Positions 23,284 to 31,755 of a DNA stretch of 64,000 bases are shown here, piece after piece; within the stretch, counting starts at the first letter, position 1; each line of letters starts with the position of its first letter. The notes under the pieces were generated by a model that was not told the DNA's origin, ran no database searches, and saw only the letters and a program-made list of their open reading frames with translations. The translations under genes were made by a program, and so were the position numbers. The DNA lies in the NCBI RefSeq assembly GCF_051811025.1, contig NZ_JBPWQE010000001.1, forward strand, positions 496,001 to 560,000. The letters run 5' to 3'. This DNA is from Tardiphaga sp051811025. Lineage in GTDB: Bacteria; Pseudomonadota; Alphaproteobacteria; Rhizobiales; Xanthobacteraceae.

Positions 23284-24975
23284 ATGCTCTCGAACATCTC
23301 TATCAAAGCCAAGATCGCGATCGTTATCGCTTTTCTGTTAATCGCAATGACGGGGATGGGGGCGCTTGCCGTCAGCAAGATGCAGACGATCAACGCCAAT
23401 GCGTCGGACATTCAGAAGAACTGGCTGCCAAGCGTCCGTGTTCTTGGTGGGCTACGGGCGACGACCATCGATTATCGCAATCTGGTGCGCGCACATATCC
23501 TCGCAGCCAATGCCGAGCAGATGCAGAAGACCGAGGCTGGCATCGACACCATCGTCAAGCGGGTTGCTGAAGAGCGGGCGGCCTATGACAAGTTGATTTC
23601 GAGCGCTGAAGAGCGCGCGATCTTCAATGACTGGAGCAAGGAATGGGACACCTATCTGTCGCGCAGCCAGGAAGTCTTCGCGCTCGACCGCAAGAATCTC
23701 GGCAAAGGCAATCAAGAAGCCCATGAGCTCAATCTCAATGTAATCAATCCGTTGGGATCCAAGGCCGACTTCGTCCTGCGCAAGGCCATCGAATTCAACG
23801 ACAAGGGCGCGGCAGCATCGGGACAGAAGGCCGATGACAGCTATGGTTCGGCACTGATGACGGTCATTGTGATCATTGCAGTGACGGGGATCATCGGCAT
23901 CGGTGTCGGCGTCTATCTGGTCAAGGACGTGTCCTCGGGCATCGCATCGATCGTGCAGCCGATGCAGGCGCTGAGCACCGGCGATCTCACGGCGCATGTG
24001 GCGCATCAGGGCGAGAAGACCGAGATCGGCGCGATGGCCGACACGCTTCAGGTATTCAAGCAGGCGCTGATCGACAAGCGCGCGGCAGATGAAGCTGCCT
24101 CTGCCGACGCCGAAGCCAAGATCGAGCGCGGTCGCCGCGTTGACAACATCACCCGCGAATTCGAATCGATGATCGGCGAGATCGTGGAGACCGTATCGTC
24201 GGCATCGACTGAACTCGAGGCCTCCGCAAGCACGCTAACCGCGACGGCCGAACGTTCCCAGGACCTGGCCACCACAGTGGCGGCAGCGTCCGAAGAAGCC
24301 TCCACCAATGTGCAGTCGGTGGCATCGGCCACTGAGGAAATGGCCTCATCGGTCAACGAGATCAGCCGACAGGTGCAGGAGTCGGCGAGCATCGCCAATC
24401 AGGCGGTGGATCAGGCGCGCCGCACCAACGATCGCGTCAGCGAACTCGCTAGTGCGGCATCGCGCATCGGGGACGTTGTCGAACTCATCAACAATATCGC
24501 CGGCCAGACCAATCTGCTGGCGCTCAATGCCACTATCGAGGCAGCACGGGCCGGCGAAGCCGGTCGCGGTTTCGCCGTCGTGGCCTCTGAAGTGAAGGCG
24601 CTCGCTGAGCAGACCGCCAAGGCGACCGGCGAGATCTCGACGCAGATTTCTGGTATCCAGGCGGCGACGCAGGAGTCGGTCGGCGCCATCAAGGAGATCG
24701 GCGACACTATCGGCCGCATGTCCGAGATTGCCTCGACCATCGCATCGGCGGTGGAAGAGCAGGGCGCCGCGACGCAGGAGATTTCGCGTAACGTCCAGCA
24801 GGCGGCACAGGGTACCATGCAGGTGTCGTCGAACATCACGGATGTGCAGCGCGGAGCGTCCGAGACCGGTTCTGCGTCGTCGCAGGTGCTTTCGGCCGCG
24901 CGGTCGCTATCATCGGACAGCACACGTCTCAAGAACGAAGTGGGCAAGTTCCTGAGCTCGGTACGCGCTGCCTAA
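23284..24975 (+). CDS. Methyl-accepting chemotaxis protein 5 of the array (563 aa)
   Basis: A chemoreceptor of the compact type: TM1 about residues 9-30, a four-helix-bundle-like sensor of about 155 residues (4HB_MCP type by size and pattern), TM2 about 190-213, HAMP about 214-266 (SSGIASIVQPMQALSTGDLT), signalling tip around 391-435, tail FLSSVRAA. The sensor begins with a motif also found in receptors 6 and 7 (I-NWLPSVRVLG / SWLPSVRSLG near residue 45), so the three are paralogues with diverged ligand pockets. It starts 54 nt after receptor 4 with no separate promoter apparent, and a U-rich hairpin at 25003 follows it. Confidence 0.9.
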   Translation: MLSNISIKAKIAIVIAFLLIAMTGMGALAVSKMQTINANASDIQKNWLPSVRVLGGLRATTIDYRNLVRAHILAANAEQMQKTEAGIDTIVKRVAEERAAYDKLISSAEERAIFNDWSKEWDTYLSRSQEVFALDRKNLGKGNQEAHELNLNVINPLGSKADFVLRKAIEFNDKGAAASGQKADDSYGSALMTVIVIIAVTGIIGIGVGVYLVKDVSSGIASIVQPMQALSTGDLTAHVAHQGEKTEIGAMADTLQVFKQALIDKRAADEAASADAEAKIERGRRVDNITREFESMIGEIVETVSSASTELEASASTLTATAERSQDLATTVAAASEEASTNVQSVASATEEMASSVNEISRQVQESASIANQAVDQARRTNDRVSELASAASRIGDVVELINNIAGQTNLLALNATIEAARAGEAGRGFAVVASEVKALAEQTAKATGEISTQISGIQAATQESVGAIKEIGDTIGRMSEIASTIASAVEEQGAATQEISRNVQQAAQGTMQVSSNITDVQRGASETGSASSQVLSAARSLSSDSTRLKNEVGKFLSSVRAA

Positions 24976-25002
24976 CGGGCTTTAACACAGGTGCACAACG
25001 CA

Positions 25003-25031
25003 AAAGTCGGCGCGAGAGCGTCGGCTTTCTT
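25003..25031 (+). terminator. Terminator hairpin after receptor 5
   Basis: An 11-bp RNA stem including two G-U pairs (25003-25013 with 25018-25028), GAGA loop, and a short U-containing tail. The same loop and similar arms recur after receptor 6 at 26964, suggesting the terminators were duplicated along with the genes. Confidence 0.65.
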
Positions 25032-25096
25032 GCGCGGTAGTGCTGTTATGCGTGTGCGCCACACTCATTCAAGAAGCCATGCACAAGAAGTAGTCA

Positions 25097-25121
25097 TGAT
25101 GCACCGCTCCTTAACTTTATC
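25097..25121 (+). promoter_or_regulatory. Upstream motif shared by receptors 6 and 7
   Basis: These 25 bases match 27054-27078 at 21 positions, ending in the identical TTAACTTTATC. The motif end lies about 140-150 nt before the start codon in both cases, which suits a promoter or regulator site. Confidence 0.5.
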
Positions 25122-25259
25122 CGGACAATCTCGATCGCGAGATCGTTGAAAGCTATCGACGCTCGGCCGGCAGCTCCAATGCATGCCGCGTCTTCAAACC
25201 CAGAAAATACCATTCGTGCAGTCGCGCGCCAACGGTCGAAAACCGAGGGACCATCACCT

Positions 25260-26939
25260 ATGTTTGCCAGCCTGTCCATCCGTACCAAGATTACTCTTGT
25301 CGTCTCGTTTCTGCTGCTTGCCATGTCTGCAATGGGCGCACTGGCCGTCAAGCAGATGTACACCATCAACGGAGCGACATCCGATATCGTCACGAGCTGG
25401 CTGCCGAGCGTGCGTTCTTTGGGTGAAGTCCGCGCTGCAACGATCAGCTATCGTTCGGTGGTTCGTGGACATCTGCTTGCGACCGATGCCGCAGATACGA
25501 AGGTCCAGGACGACACGCTGGTGCGTTACGCCGAGATGCTCGACAAGGCGCGCAAGACGTATGAGCCGATGATTTCGTCGCCGGAGGAGCGCGCGATGTA
25601 CAACGAATTCAGCAAGCTCTGGAACGAATATATCGCCGCCCTGCAGCCTGTTCTTGCGCTGTCACGCAAGAACGCTCGTGATGAAGCGCGAGATCTGAAC
25701 GTGAAGGTCAACCAGATTGGCTTCAAGGCGGACGAAGCCCTGCAGAAGGATGTCGAGCTCAACAACAAGGGAGCTTTGGCGGCCGGAGAACTGGCGACGG
25801 ACAGCTTTGGCGTTGCCATCAAGATGGTGATCGGTTCGCTCGTGTTTGCGGTTGTTGTCGGCGTCGGTGCGGCTATCCTGCTGGTGCGCGATGTTTCGGC
25901 CGGCATTACTTCGATCGTGCTGCCCATGCAGGCGCTCGGTACGGGTGATCTGACTGCAAACGTCCCACATCAGGGTGAGAAGACCGAAATCGGTACGATG
26001 GCGGACTCGCTTCAGGTGTTCAAACAGGCGCTGATCGACAAGCGAGCGGCGGATGAGGCCGCAGCGGCCGATGCCGAAGCCAAGATCGAACGTGGCCGGC
26101 GCGTTGACAGCATCACCCGCAACTTCGAATCGATGATCGGTGAGATCGTCGAGACGGTGTCGTCAGCATCGACCGAACTGGAAGCCTCGGCTGGTACGCT
26201 GACCGCCACGGCGGAGCGCTCGCAGGAATTGACCACGACGGTTGCCGCAGCCTCCGAGGAGGCATCGACCAATGTGCAGTCAGTGGCATCGGCAACCGAG
26301 GAAATGGCGTCGTCGGTCAACGAGATCAGCCGTCAGGTTCAGGAGTCGGCTGCAATCGCAGGACAGGCGGTGGATCAGGCACGCAAGACCAATGATCGCG
26401 TCGGCGAGCTCGCCAGCGCTGCAGCGCGCATCGGCGATGTGGTCGAGCTGATCAACAACATCGCAGGTCAGACAAACCTGCTGGCGCTCAACGCCACCAT
26501 CGAAGCGGCCCGTGCCGGTGAAGCGGGCCGGGGCTTCGCTGTTGTCGCATCCGAGGTAAAGGCTTTGGCCGAGCAGACGGCCAAGGCGACTGGCGAGATT
26601 TCGACGCAGATCTCCGGTATCCAGGCGGCGACGCAGGAATCGGTTGGCGCCATCAAGGAGATCGGAGACACCATCGGCCGCATGTCCGAGATTGCCTCGA
26701 CCATCGCTTCCGCGGTGGAAGAGCAGGGCGCCGCGACGCAGGAGATTTCCCGCAACGTTCAACAGGCGGCGCAGGGCACGATGCAGGTCTCGTCGAACAT
26801 CGTTGATGTGCAGCGTGGTGCAACAGAGACTGGATCTGCCTCGACTCAGGTTCTCGCTGCGGCGCAATCACTGTCCTCGGACAGCACGCGACTGAAGGAT
26901 GAAGTCAGCAAGTTCCTCAACGCCGTGCGCGCGGCCTGA
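25260..26939 (+). CDS. Methyl-accepting chemotaxis protein 6 of the array (559 aa)
   Basis: A compact chemoreceptor: TM1 about residues 11-32, 4HB-type sensor of about 155 residues, TM2 about 189-211, HAMP about 212-265, signalling tip around 387-430, tail FLNAVRAA. ATG at 25260 follows GAGGGA and matches the MFA/MLA-SIRTKIT starts of the paralogues; an upstream in-frame TTG at 25146 is not credible. From the end of HAMP to the C-terminus the protein differs from receptor 7 at only one residue that I can see (Ala versus Ser in GIQ-ATQES), while the sensor domains differ strongly. Recent duplication or gene conversion of the signalling half is likely. Confidence 0.9.
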   Translation: MFASLSIRTKITLVVSFLLLAMSAMGALAVKQMYTINGATSDIVTSWLPSVRSLGEVRAATISYRSVVRGHLLATDAADTKVQDDTLVRYAEMLDKARKTYEPMISSPEERAMYNEFSKLWNEYIAALQPVLALSRKNARDEARDLNVKVNQIGFKADEALQKDVELNNKGALAAGELATDSFGVAIKMVIGSLVFAVVVGVGAAILLVRDVSAGITSIVLPMQALGTGDLTANVPHQGEKTEIGTMADSLQVFKQALIDKRAADEAAAADAEAKIERGRRVDSITRNFESMIGEIVETVSSASTELEASAGTLTATAERSQELTTTVAAASEEASTNVQSVASATEEMASSVNEISRQVQESAAIAGQAVDQARKTNDRVGELASAAARIGDVVELINNIAGQTNLLALNATIEAARAGEAGRGFAVVASEVKALAEQTAKATGEISTQISGIQAATQESVGAIKEIGDTIGRMSEIASTIASAVEEQGAATQEISRNVQQAAQGTMQVSSNIVDVQRGATETGSASTQVLAAAQSLSSDSTRLKDEVSKFLNAVRAA

Positions 26940-26963
26940 GTTTCAATACAGCATGATCAAGAA

Positions 26964-26992
26964 AGCCAGCGCGAGAGCGTCGGCTGTTTTTT
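26964..26992 (+). terminator. Intrinsic terminator after receptor 6
   Basis: A 9-bp stem with one mismatch (26964-26972 with 26977-26985), GAGA loop, then GTTTTTT. It is closely related to the hairpin after receptor 5. Confidence 0.85.
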
Positions 26993-27018
26993 GGATTACA
27001 TGATCGGTCGCAGGCAAC

Positions 27019-27078
27019 GTTATCGCATCTGGATTATGCGATAACACAGTTCGTGCTGCACTGCTTTTTAACTTTATC
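27019..27078 (+). promoter_or_regulatory. Inverted repeat and promoter-like motif ahead of receptor 7
   Basis: A 10-bp inverted repeat (27019-27028 with 27036-27045, loop CTGGATT) directly precedes the motif ending TTAACTTTATC at 27054-27078 that is shared with receptor 6. The repeat is absent before receptor 6 and could be an operator specific to this receptor. Confidence 0.45.
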
Positions 27079-27225
27079 TCGCCACTCTCTTTCACGCGGG
27101 CTCAGACCGTTCTTTCAATCTGTGCTCGACTGGTAATTGCCGCCAAATGTCGCGCGAGGCGCGATCATAAAAATCAAGCTCTGCCATTGCTGACCAGCGG
27201 TAGAATACCGAAGGAATACGATTTC

Positions 27226-28917
27226 ATGCTCGCCAAGATTTCCATTCGCACCAAGATCACCATTGTCATTTCCTTCTTATTGATTGCCATGGGTGGCATG
27301 GGCGTTCTGGCTGTCACCAAGATGCGCGCCATCTACGGCGAAGCGTCGGAAATCCAGAAGAGCTGGCTGCCGAGCGTCCGTTCACTGGGGGAGCTTCGTG
27401 CAGGCGTAAATGTCTACCGCAATATCGTGCGCCTCCATATGCTCGCCGCGACACTGGAAGCGAAGGCATCGGCCGAGAAGCGCCTGATCAATACCGACGC
27501 GGATAACATGAAGATCCGTGCGACCTATGAGAAGCTGATCACCTCGCCTGAGGAGCGCGCGCTGTATACGCAATGGGCGCAGCAGTGGAATCTCTACATG
27601 AACGGTGTCCAGGAAGTTCTGGCGCTTTCGCGTGCCAGCGTCGGCAAGATTCCGAACGAACCGCAGGATCTGAACGAGAGCAAGGTGTTGCCGATCGGCA
27701 AGAAGGCGGACGACCTGCTCGACAAGGATATCGCGCTGAATAAAGCCGGCGCGGATGCAGCCGGCAAGAGCGCCGAAGACAACTACGAGACAGCCTTCAT
27801 GTTGCTTGCGATCATGCTCGGTGCATCGGCAATCCTCGGGATCGGCATCGGCATCTATCTGGTGAAAGACGTGTCGAGTGGCATCGCTTCGATCGTCAAG
27901 CCGATGCAGGCACTCGGCGCCGGCGATCTGACGGCTGTCGTACCCCATCAGGGCATGAAGACCGAGATCGGCACCATGGGTGATACGCTGCAGGTGTTCA
28001 AGCAGGCGCTGATCGACAAGCGCGCGGCGGATGAAGCCGCAGCGGCCGATGCTGAAGCCAAGATCGAACGCGGCCGCCGCGTCGACAGCATCACCCGCAA
28101 CTTCGAATCGATGATCGGTGAGATCGTCGAGACAGTGTCGTCGGCATCGACTGAACTTGAGGCTTCGGCCGGCACGCTGACTGCGACCGCCGAACGTTCG
28201 CAGGAATTGACCACGACGGTCGCTGCTGCCTCGGAAGAAGCATCGACCAATGTGCAGTCGGTGGCATCGGCCACTGAGGAAATGGCGTCGTCGGTTAACG
28301 AGATCAGCCGTCAGGTGCAAGAATCGGCCGCAATCGCAGGACAGGCGGTGGATCAGGCGCGCAAGACCAATGATCGCGTCGGCGAGCTCGCCAGCGCCGC
28401 AGCGCGCATCGGCGATGTGGTCGAGCTGATCAACAACATCGCAGGCCAGACAAACCTACTGGCGCTGAATGCGACCATCGAGGCGGCGCGTGCCGGCGAA
28501 GCCGGCCGCGGTTTCGCGGTCGTGGCCTCCGAAGTGAAGGCGCTCGCTGAGCAGACCGCCAAGGCGACTGGCGAGATTTCGACGCAGATCTCCGGTATCC
28601 AGTCAGCGACGCAGGAATCGGTCGGCGCCATCAAGGAGATCGGAGACACTATCGGCCGGATGTCCGAGATTGCCTCGACCATCGCATCCGCGGTGGAAGA
28701 GCAGGGCGCCGCGACGCAGGAGATTTCGCGTAACGTCCAGCAGGCGGCGCAGGGCACGATGCAGGTCTCGTCGAATATCGTTGATGTGCAGCGTGGTGCG
28801 ACAGAGACTGGATCCGCCTCGACTCAGGTTCTCGCTGCGGCGCAATCACTGTCCTCGGACAGCACGCGATTGAAGGACGAAGTCAGCAAGTTCCTGAACG
28901 CGGTGCGGGCAGCGTAG
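27226..28917 (+). CDS. Methyl-accepting chemotaxis protein 7 of the array (563 aa)
   Basis: The last receptor of the array: TM1 about residues 10-31, 4HB-type sensor of about 155 residues, TM2 about 188-212, HAMP about 213-266, tip around 392-435, tail FLNAVRAA. ATG at 27226 has AAGGA about 9 nt upstream; a start at 27187 would add 13 residues without a ribosome site. Its signalling domain is virtually identical to that of receptor 6 at protein level; synonymous differences are clustered in the HAMP end of the match and become rare near the 3' end. It is followed by a short repeat and the convergent carbamoyltransferase gene. Confidence 0.9.
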   Translation: MLAKISIRTKITIVISFLLIAMGGMGVLAVTKMRAIYGEASEIQKSWLPSVRSLGELRAGVNVYRNIVRLHMLAATLEAKASAEKRLINTDADNMKIRATYEKLITSPEERALYTQWAQQWNLYMNGVQEVLALSRASVGKIPNEPQDLNESKVLPIGKKADDLLDKDIALNKAGADAAGKSAEDNYETAFMLLAIMLGASAILGIGIGIYLVKDVSSGIASIVKPMQALGAGDLTAVVPHQGMKTEIGTMGDTLQVFKQALIDKRAADEAAAADAEAKIERGRRVDSITRNFESMIGEIVETVSSASTELEASAGTLTATAERSQELTTTVAAASEEASTNVQSVASATEEMASSVNEISRQVQESAAIAGQAVDQARKTNDRVGELASAAARIGDVVELINNIAGQTNLLALNATIEAARAGEAGRGFAVVASEVKALAEQTAKATGEISTQISGIQSATQESVGAIKEIGDTIGRMSEIASTIASAVEEQGAATQEISRNVQQAAQGTMQVSSNIVDVQRGATETGSASTQVLAAAQSLSSDSTRLKDEVSKFLNAVRAA

Positions 28918-28918
28918 T

Positions 28919-28972
28919 CTTTCCCTCCCCACTGCGCACCGCTTCGCGGCACTTGGGGGAGGGAGAAGAAAG
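28919..28972. repeat. Pyrimidine/purine-arm hairpin repeat, copy 1
   Basis: CTTTCCCTCCCC faces GGGGGAGGGAGAAG across a GC-rich middle. Related elements occur at 38764, 40554 and 54003. Here it lies between the convergent ends of receptor 7 and the carbamoyltransferase, where it may serve as a bidirectional terminator. Confidence 0.6.
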
Positions 28973-28983
28973 AAAGCGTTCCT

Positions 28984-30786
28984 CTACTTCACATTCGACA
29001 TGACCAGTCCCGCGATGTCCATATAGGTGCGCACCAGCGGGGCGACGAACCGATGCGCCGATGTCTTGGACACCAGCGTATCGTGCAGGACCAGATGATC
29101 GATGCCGGTATTGATGAAGCACGCCATGGCATCGCGCGGGGTCTCGACAATCGGCTCGCCCTTCACGTTGAACGAGGTATTTAGCAACACCGGCACGCCG
29201 GTGAGCGCATCGAATTCCTTCAGCAGCCGATAGAGCACTGGGTTGGTATCTTCCGTGACAGTCTGGACGCGCGCCGTTCCATCGATGTGCACGATGGCCG
29301 GGATCTTCTCGCGCCATTCGGGGCGCACCGGGGCCGCGATCAGCATAAACGGCGAATCCTGATCGCCTTCAAAAATCTCTCTGGCGCGTTCAGCGAGTAC
29401 GATCGGCGCGAACGGACGGAACGGCTGACGGTGCTTCACGCGTGAATTGAGGATGTCCTTCATTTCCGGTCGGCGCGGATCGGCGATGATGCTGCGATTG
29501 CCGAGCGCGCGCGGGCCGTATTCCGAGCGACCCTGAAACCAGCCGATCACTTTCTGGTCGGCGAGCAGCCTGGCGGTATCGCGGCAGATATTGTCGCTGC
29601 GTACCGCACTGGTCTGCGCCTTGACCAGCGTGCGCTGTGTTGCTGCCTCGATGTCGCGATGGGTATAATTCCTGCCGGTATAGGAATGCGTCATCACATA
29701 AGAGCGCTGCTGCTTCTGCACTTCGAGCAGGCCGTAATAGGCGCAGCCGATGGCGATGCCGTTGTCGCCGGCAGCGGGCTGGATCCAGACATTTTCGAAG
29801 CCGGCTTCGCGGGCGATGCGACCATTGGCGACGCAGTTCAGCGCGACGCCGCCGGCGATGCAAAGGTTTTTCGCGCCGGTCGTCTCGCGTAGCCAGCGGG
29901 CGCGGGCGAGCAGCACCTTCTCGGTGTCGTCCTGAACGCGCCAGGCGATATCCTCCCAATGCCGCATTGACGGATGGGTGTCCCACTTGCCATCGCTATC
30001 GGCGATATAGGGCTGGTTGTATTCGGGGGTCCAGCGCGGCACGCTAAGCACGTTGTCGGTGATGTCCATCAGCGGCTTGACCTGGTCGCGGCGGCCATAG
30101 GGCGCCAGCCCCATCAGCTCGCCGCATTTGTTCCAGTCGCCGAACACATAGGTCGACGCGCGGCTGTAAAGCGCCCCAAGACCCGGCATATTGTAGAATT
30201 CGTCGCTGAGAAAGCCGCGATCCGGCTCCATCCAGACTTTCTTCAGGCAGTCGAGCTGCGTGCCCTTGAACGTGTAATAGCTCTCCGATTCCCGGGCGAG
30301 CTTCGAGCCCGGCTCGTCGCCGGGATAAGCCTCGATGACGTCGGAGCGATAGCTGCCGACGCCATCGACGATCATGATCGCCCCCTCTTCGAAGGGGCAC
30401 ACGGCGAATGCGCTATAGGCGTGCGCCAGATGATGCGAGATCGTTTTGACCTTGCCGGTGCGCGAGCGGAACAACGGATGGACGCTGGCGTCCTGCCGTT
30501 CATATTCGGGCAGGAAGCCCGGCATGTCCTGATAGATCAAGCGGTCTTCCATCTCCGGAACCGGCAGGATGTAGCAATTGCTCACCACCAGGTCGACGTC
30601 GTCCAGCGTGATGCCTTCGGCATCGAGGACGTAGTCGATCACTTCCTTGTAGAATCCGGTCGCGTGCTTGTCGCGGGTAATCCGCTCTTTTTCGATCGCA
30701 TAGGCCAGCGCACCGTCACGCAGCAGGCAGGCGCTGACGTCGTGATCGTAGGTGTTGAGACCGAGGATGTAGCTTGGTTTGGGCAT
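28984..30786 (-). CDS. NodU/CmcH-family carbamoyltransferase (600 aa)
   Basis: An enzyme of the carbamoyl phosphate-dependent O-carbamoyltransferase family, whose members decorate sugars, antibiotics or Nod factors. The N-terminal Kae1-like domain begins LGLNTYDHDVSACLL and carries the ISHHLAHAYSAF motif (about 116-127), followed by IMIVDGVGS. The nucleotide/carbamoyladenylate-binding part includes LCIAGGVALNCVANG (about 315-329) and QPAAGDNGIAIGCA. The C-terminal domain shows WFQGRSEYGPRALGNRSI and VLLNTSFNVKGEP, all hallmarks of the family. Length (600) is usual. It stands alone: no nodulation, glycosyltransferase or antibiotic gene is near. The acceptor is therefore unknown, and the name nodU is not justified. 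Its promoter should lie in 30787-31094. Confidence 0.88.
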   Translation of the reverse strand: MPKPSYILGLNTYDHDVSACLLRDGALAYAIEKERITRDKHATGFYKEVIDYVLDAEGITLDDVDLVVSNCYILPVPEMEDRLIYQDMPGFLPEYERQDASVHPLFRSRTGKVKTISHHLAHAYSAFAVCPFEEGAIMIVDGVGSYRSDVIEAYPGDEPGSKLARESESYYTFKGTQLDCLKKVWMEPDRGFLSDEFYNMPGLGALYSRASTYVFGDWNKCGELMGLAPYGRRDQVKPLMDITDNVLSVPRWTPEYNQPYIADSDGKWDTHPSMRHWEDIAWRVQDDTEKVLLARARWLRETTGAKNLCIAGGVALNCVANGRIAREAGFENVWIQPAAGDNGIAIGCAYYGLLEVQKQQRSYVMTHSYTGRNYTHRDIEAATQRTLVKAQTSAVRSDNICRDTARLLADQKVIGWFQGRSEYGPRALGNRSIIADPRRPEMKDILNSRVKHRQPFRPFAPIVLAERAREIFEGDQDSPFMLIAAPVRPEWREKIPAIVHIDGTARVQTVTEDTNPVLYRLLKEFDALTGVPVLLNTSFNVKGEPIVETPRDAMACFINTGIDHLVLHDTLVSKTSAHRFVAPLVRTYMDIAGLVMSNVK

Positions 30787-31175
30787 GAATCAGCTTCTGA
30801 CAATTCGCGGGAAGGGACGAATGATGGGATCGAGCTGCTGACGCAGGCGCGGTGGGTGGGACGGATCGCATATTCGCAGGTGCGAGGTGCAGCCATCAGC
30901 ATAGTGCGAGGCAATATGAAGAGAAGATGAACGGCGGGAGGTGAAAAGCGAGGTGACGGGTGAAGGTGCGTATTCGTTCGTAGTGACAGCGTTGTCGGCA
31001 ACTTGACCGGCGCTCGAGCTTGACCCTATTCTGGCGCTGTTGATGCGTGCACGCCTTGTGATGGCCATATTACTATTCTGGTTTCAGCACCCGTGTGAAT
31101 CAAGAATTGCTCACTGAACAATTCGAGGTCGGAAGCATTCTAAAGCCGTGCTTCCGCAGAATGGAGATCCCAAGA
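30787..31175. other. Spacer between divergent carbamoyltransferase and small secreted-protein genes
   Basis: About 390 bases with no supported gene. It must contain the promoters of both divergent genes. I see no strong palindrome, riboswitch or known operator in it. Confidence 0.4.
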
Positions 31176-31493
31176 ATGGCTCAAACCAAAACGACGCGCC
31201 ACAATATCGTGACCCGCTGCCTGGCAGCTATGGCGCTTGTGTCTGTCTACTGTGTCGGCCTGATCGGCGCGTCCACGATGTTGCTCACCACGAGCAGCAC
31301 CTCGGCCGAGGCCCGTGGTGGCGGTCGCGGCGGCGGTCGTGGCTGGGGCGGCGGCCGTGGACGTGGCGGCGGGTTCTACCGTGGCGGCGGTCGTGGTTAT
31401 GGTCGCGGCTATGGCTTCTACGGTGGGCCGCGCTTCGTGGCGCCGGGCTGCTATTTCAGCCGTCGCTGGGGCCGGGTGGTTTGCCCGTACTAA
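31176..31493 (+). CDS. Small exported Gly/Arg-rich protein (105 aa)
   Basis: A short secreted or cell-envelope protein. Residues 1-46 form a basic start and hydrophobic segment typical of a long signal peptide, with a plausible cut after AEA. The mature part is low-complexity GGGRGGGRGWGGGRG repeats, then aromatic YRGGGRGYGRGYGFYGG, and a conserved-looking end with two cysteines (CYFSRRWGRVVCPY). Proteins of this kind are common and uncharacterised in Bradyrhizobium relatives. ATG at 31176 is preferred; GGAG lies about 12 nt upstream, and earlier starts at 31161 or a GTG at 31095 would lengthen the cytoplasmic end. It is monocistronic, with a terminator right behind it. Function unknown. Confidence 0.7.
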   Translation: MAQTKTTRHNIVTRCLAAMALVSVYCVGLIGASTMLLTTSSTSAEARGGGRGGGRGWGGGRGRGGGFYRGGGRGYGRGYGFYGGPRFVAPGCYFSRRWGRVVCPY

Positions 31494-31532
31494 ATCATAG
31501 GCGCTACGGCGCTGAATGAACGAGATCTAGAG

Positions 31533-31561
31533 AGGCGCACCGGGTAACCGGGGCGCCTTTT
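31533..31561 (+). terminator. Terminator after the Gly/Arg-rich protein gene
   Basis: An 11-bp stem with one mismatch (31533-31543 with 31548-31558), GTAA loop and a short T-run. Confidence 0.8.
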
Positions 31562-31755
31562 GCTTTCCAGGATCGCCTTTCTCCAGGAATCGGGCCTCTC
31601 CTTCGAGAATGATTTGTCGAAAGCTACCCTCCTTGCACAATGCAGAGGTCGCTTTTGGCATGCCATCTTGTGTTTTCTCATCCAAATTCCAATGTCGGCA
31701 TGACAAGCTTGCGCGCCCGCGCATGGCAATTCGCTCCTCCCACCCTGGAACCTTC

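Noticed and set aside
14536..28917. Long repeated DNA in the receptor array as a possible CRISPR or transposon repeat
   Set aside because: The repeats are in-frame coding for conserved chemoreceptor signalling domains; there are no regular spacers and no transposase.
14536..28917. A CheR/CheB-tethering pentapeptide at the receptor C-termini
   Set aside because: The common VRAA end does not match the aromatic NWETF-type consensus; no tether can be claimed.
28984..30786. Naming the carbamoyltransferase nodU and calling the region symbiotic
   Set aside because: No other nodulation gene or nod-box is visible, and the family includes many non-symbiotic members.
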